A stretch of DNA of 64,000 nt, from contig NZ_LS999839.1 in NCBI RefSeq assembly GCF_900564155.1, forward strand, positions 2,539,097-2,603,096, in the 5' to 3' direction. The stretch is from Pedobacter schmidteae. GTDB taxonomy: Bacteria; Bacteroidota; Bacteroidia; Sphingobacteriales; Sphingobacteriaceae. Below, piece by piece: positions 62,506 to 64,000 of this stretch. A program made the position numbers and the translations under genes. The notes beneath the pieces are model-generated. The model had not been told where the DNA came from. It worked only from the letters and a program-made list of their open reading frames with translations, and searched no databases. How positions within the stretch are numbered: position 1 is the first letter of the stretch; each line of letters opens with the position of its first letter.

Positions 62506-63627
62506 ATGAGACCAACAAGGGTAATTATTTCAGGAGGCGGTACTGGCGGACATATATTTCCGGCCATATCCATAGCCAATGCGCTAAGGCGTATGGAGCC
62601 CGGCTGTGAAATTTTATTTGTTGGTGCAACCGGCCGTATGGAAATGGAAAAAGTTCCGGCGGCAGGATATAAGATTGTCGGTTTAAATATCAGCGGTATC
62701 CAAAGAGGGTCCATTGCCAAAAATTTAAGTCTGCCATTTAAACTATTTGGAAGTGTGCGAAAAGCTTTGCAGTTAATCGCTGATTTTAAACCTGATGTAG
62801 TTGTAGGCGTAGGTGGGTATGCATCGGGGCCTATATTGTTTGCCGCATCTTTAAAGAAAGTGCCCTACCTGATACAGGAGCAAAATTCATATGCAGGGGT
62901 CACTAATAAATGGCTGGGTAAAAAAGCAGCTAAGGTTTGTGTGGCATTTGACGGTATGGAAGCGTTTTTTCCAGCCGGGAGTTTACTTAAAACCGGTAAT
63001 CCGGTGCGTAAAGATGTAGTGGATGTATTGAATAAACATCATGCCGGGGCAGAATTGCTGAAACTGGATCCCTTGAAAAAAACGATTTTGGTGACAGGCG
63101 GCAGTTTGGGTGCACGGACACTAAATAAAAGTATTGAAAAACACATTTTGGATTTGCTGGATGCTGATGTGCAGCTGATCTGGCAAACAGGTAAGTTTTA
63201 TTATAAAGAAATTGTAGAACGTTTGGGTCTTGATTTTAATCCCAATGTAAGGATTTTGGAGTTCTTAAATAAAATGGATCTGGCCTATGCTGCAGCCGAT
63301 GTAATTATTTCGAGGGCTGGTGCAGGCACCATAGCAGAATTGTGTCTGGTTAAAAAGCCGGTTATACTGGTGCCTTCACCGAACGTTGCTGAAGATCATC
63401 AGACTAAAAATGCAATGGCGTTGGTACAACATCAAGCGGCATTGATGATTACCGATAGTTCGGCCGAAGATACTTTGGTAGCTGCTGCTTTGGATCTGTT
63501 GAATGATAAGGAAAAAAGCAAAATGTACGCCGAAAATATTGGTAAAATGGCATTGCCTGATGCCGACAACCTGATTGCACAACAGGTAATGCTGCTAGCC
63601 GGAAAGGAGGTGGACAAATGGAGTTAA
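62506..63627 (+). CDS. murG: UDP-GlcNAc:lipid I N-acetylglucosaminyltransferase
   Basis: The 373-residue GT28 enzyme has the glycine loop SGGGTGGHIFPA (9-20), VGVGGYASGP, the second glycine loop VTGGSLGARTLNKSI and the sugar-nucleotide site ISRAGAGTIAEL with PSPNVAEDHQTKNA. It converts lipid I to lipid II. ATG 62506 is chosen because the glycine loop is then at its usual distance; a TTG at 62437 lies inside ftsW. An A-rich AAAGAAAAAAAAG stretch precedes the start. Confidence 0.96.
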   Translation: MRPTRVIISGGGTGGHIFPAISIANALRRMEPGCEILFVGATGRMEMEKVPAAGYKIVGLNISGIQRGSIAKNLSLPFKLFGSVRKALQLIADFKPDVVVGVGGYASGPILFAASLKKVPYLIQEQNSYAGVTNKWLGKKAAKVCVAFDGMEAFFPAGSLLKTGNPVRKDVVDVLNKHHAGAELLKLDPLKKTILVTGGSLGARTLNKSIEKHILDLLDADVQLIWQTGKFYYKEIVERLGLDFNPNVRILEFLNKMDLAYAAADVIISRAGAGTIAELCLVKKPVILVPSPNVAEDHQTKNAMALVQHQAALMITDSSAEDTLVAAALDLLNDKEKSKMYAENIGKMALPDADNLIAQQVMLLAGKEVDKWS

Positions 63628-64000
63628 GTCATATTCAACGTGTTTATTTTGTAGGTATCGGAGGAATAGGCATGAGTGCCATTGCCCGTTATTTTGCCAA
63701 ACGCGGATGTGTAGTTTGTGGCTACGACAAAACAAGGACGAACCTGACCATTGCATTGGAGCAGGAGGGGATTTTAATATCTTACATGGATGATGATGCG
63801 GTTTTGCCGGCCTCATTTCATGAAAAGGATAAAAATACACTTATTGTATACACGCCAGCTATTCCTAAGGATGCTAACATATTCAACTATTTTAAAAATG
63901 AGGGTTTCATTTTAAAGAAACGTTCGGAGGTTTTAGGAATTATCAGCAAAGGTCAGTTTTGTATTGCTGTAGCCGGTACACATGGTAAAACGACTACTTC
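63618..64000 (+). CDS. murC: UDP-N-acetylmuramate--L-alanine ligase, cut by the window end
   Basis: The first 127 residues are visible and the frame continues past the window. The N-terminal motif VGIGGIGMSAIARYFAKRG and SGD-like GYDKTRT region, then VYTPAIP, KKRSEVLGIISKG and the start of the ATP site AGTHGKTTT identify MurC, which adds L-alanine to UDP-MurNAc. Its ATG overlaps the murG end by 10 bases. A near-perfect GGAAAGGAGGTG (63601-63612), lying inside murG, is a strong ribosome-binding match six to eight bases upstream. Confidence 0.96.
   Translation, partial: MELSHIQRVYFVGIGGIGMSAIARYFAKRGCVVCGYDKTRTNLTIALEQEGILISYMDDDAVLPASFHEKDKNTLIVYTPAIPKDANIFNYFKNEGFILKKRSEVLGIISKGQFCIAVAGTHGKTTT

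Overview
The window looks like chromosomal DNA of a Sphingobacteriaceae member, most likely Pedobacter or a close relative. This is inferred from the sequence alone: two SusC/SusD receptor pairs each with an ECF sigma factor and a FecR anti-sigma, a lipoprotein-type clade II nitrous oxide reductase cluster, a DUF6266 gene, an exosortase of the Bacteroidetes type, TAnnTTTG-like promoter elements and moderate-to-low GC. No tRNA, rRNA, CRISPR array or complete insertion sequence was seen.

Layout. 1-8.3 kb: nitrogen-oxide handling. A truncated RIC/ScdA iron-sulfur repair gene, a histidine-containing polytopic membrane protein, then cytochrome c - nosZ - nosL - nosD - nosF - nosY in one direction, closed by a bidirectional terminator. 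8.4-13.2 kb: mixed housekeeping genes (CoA-transferase/hydrolase, DUF4180, DoxX-like, lipoprotein, cyclophilin, uracil-DNA glycosylase-like, TlpA-like thioredoxin). 13.2-30.8 kb: two head-to-head nutrient-acquisition loci. The left one (minus strand) is sigma - fecR - susC - susD - tlpA-like; the right one (plus strand) is sigma - fecR - susC - susD - IPT/NHL lipoprotein - parallel beta-helix lipoprotein. 31-33 kb: adk, obgE and a START-like protein. 33.2-35.3 kb: DUF6266 and Rpn-type nuclease genes around an AT-rich gap carrying four 11-bp direct repeats.

35.3-39.5 kb is the most interesting part. A minus-strand unit encodes an 83-residue glycine-rich peptide with a textbook double-glycine leader, an HlyD-type adaptor and a C39-peptidase ABC exporter. 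It is a self-contained secretion system for a bacteriocin-like peptide, with no modification enzymes and no recognised immunity gene. The core of the peptide carries a 15-bp tandem duplication, a strong hairpin separates the peptide gene from the exporter genes, and a perfect 14-bp palindrome lies upstream.

39.5-53.2 kb: an 87-bp inverted-repeat element, a large FAD/Fe-S oxidoreductase, tyrA with an aminotransferase, a PhyH-like dioxygenase, an SF1 helicase, two small charged proteins, an M1 peptidase, an orphan exosortase, then gap - GNAT - pgk. 53.3-64 kb: the division and cell-wall (dcw) cluster mraZ - rsmH - ftsL-like - ftsI - murE - mraY - murD - ftsW - murG - murC (cut by the window end), tightly packed and overlapping, preceded by three 10-bp repeats that fit a MraZ autoregulatory site. 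Its MurE has the DNPR motif of meso-diaminopimelate-adding enzymes.
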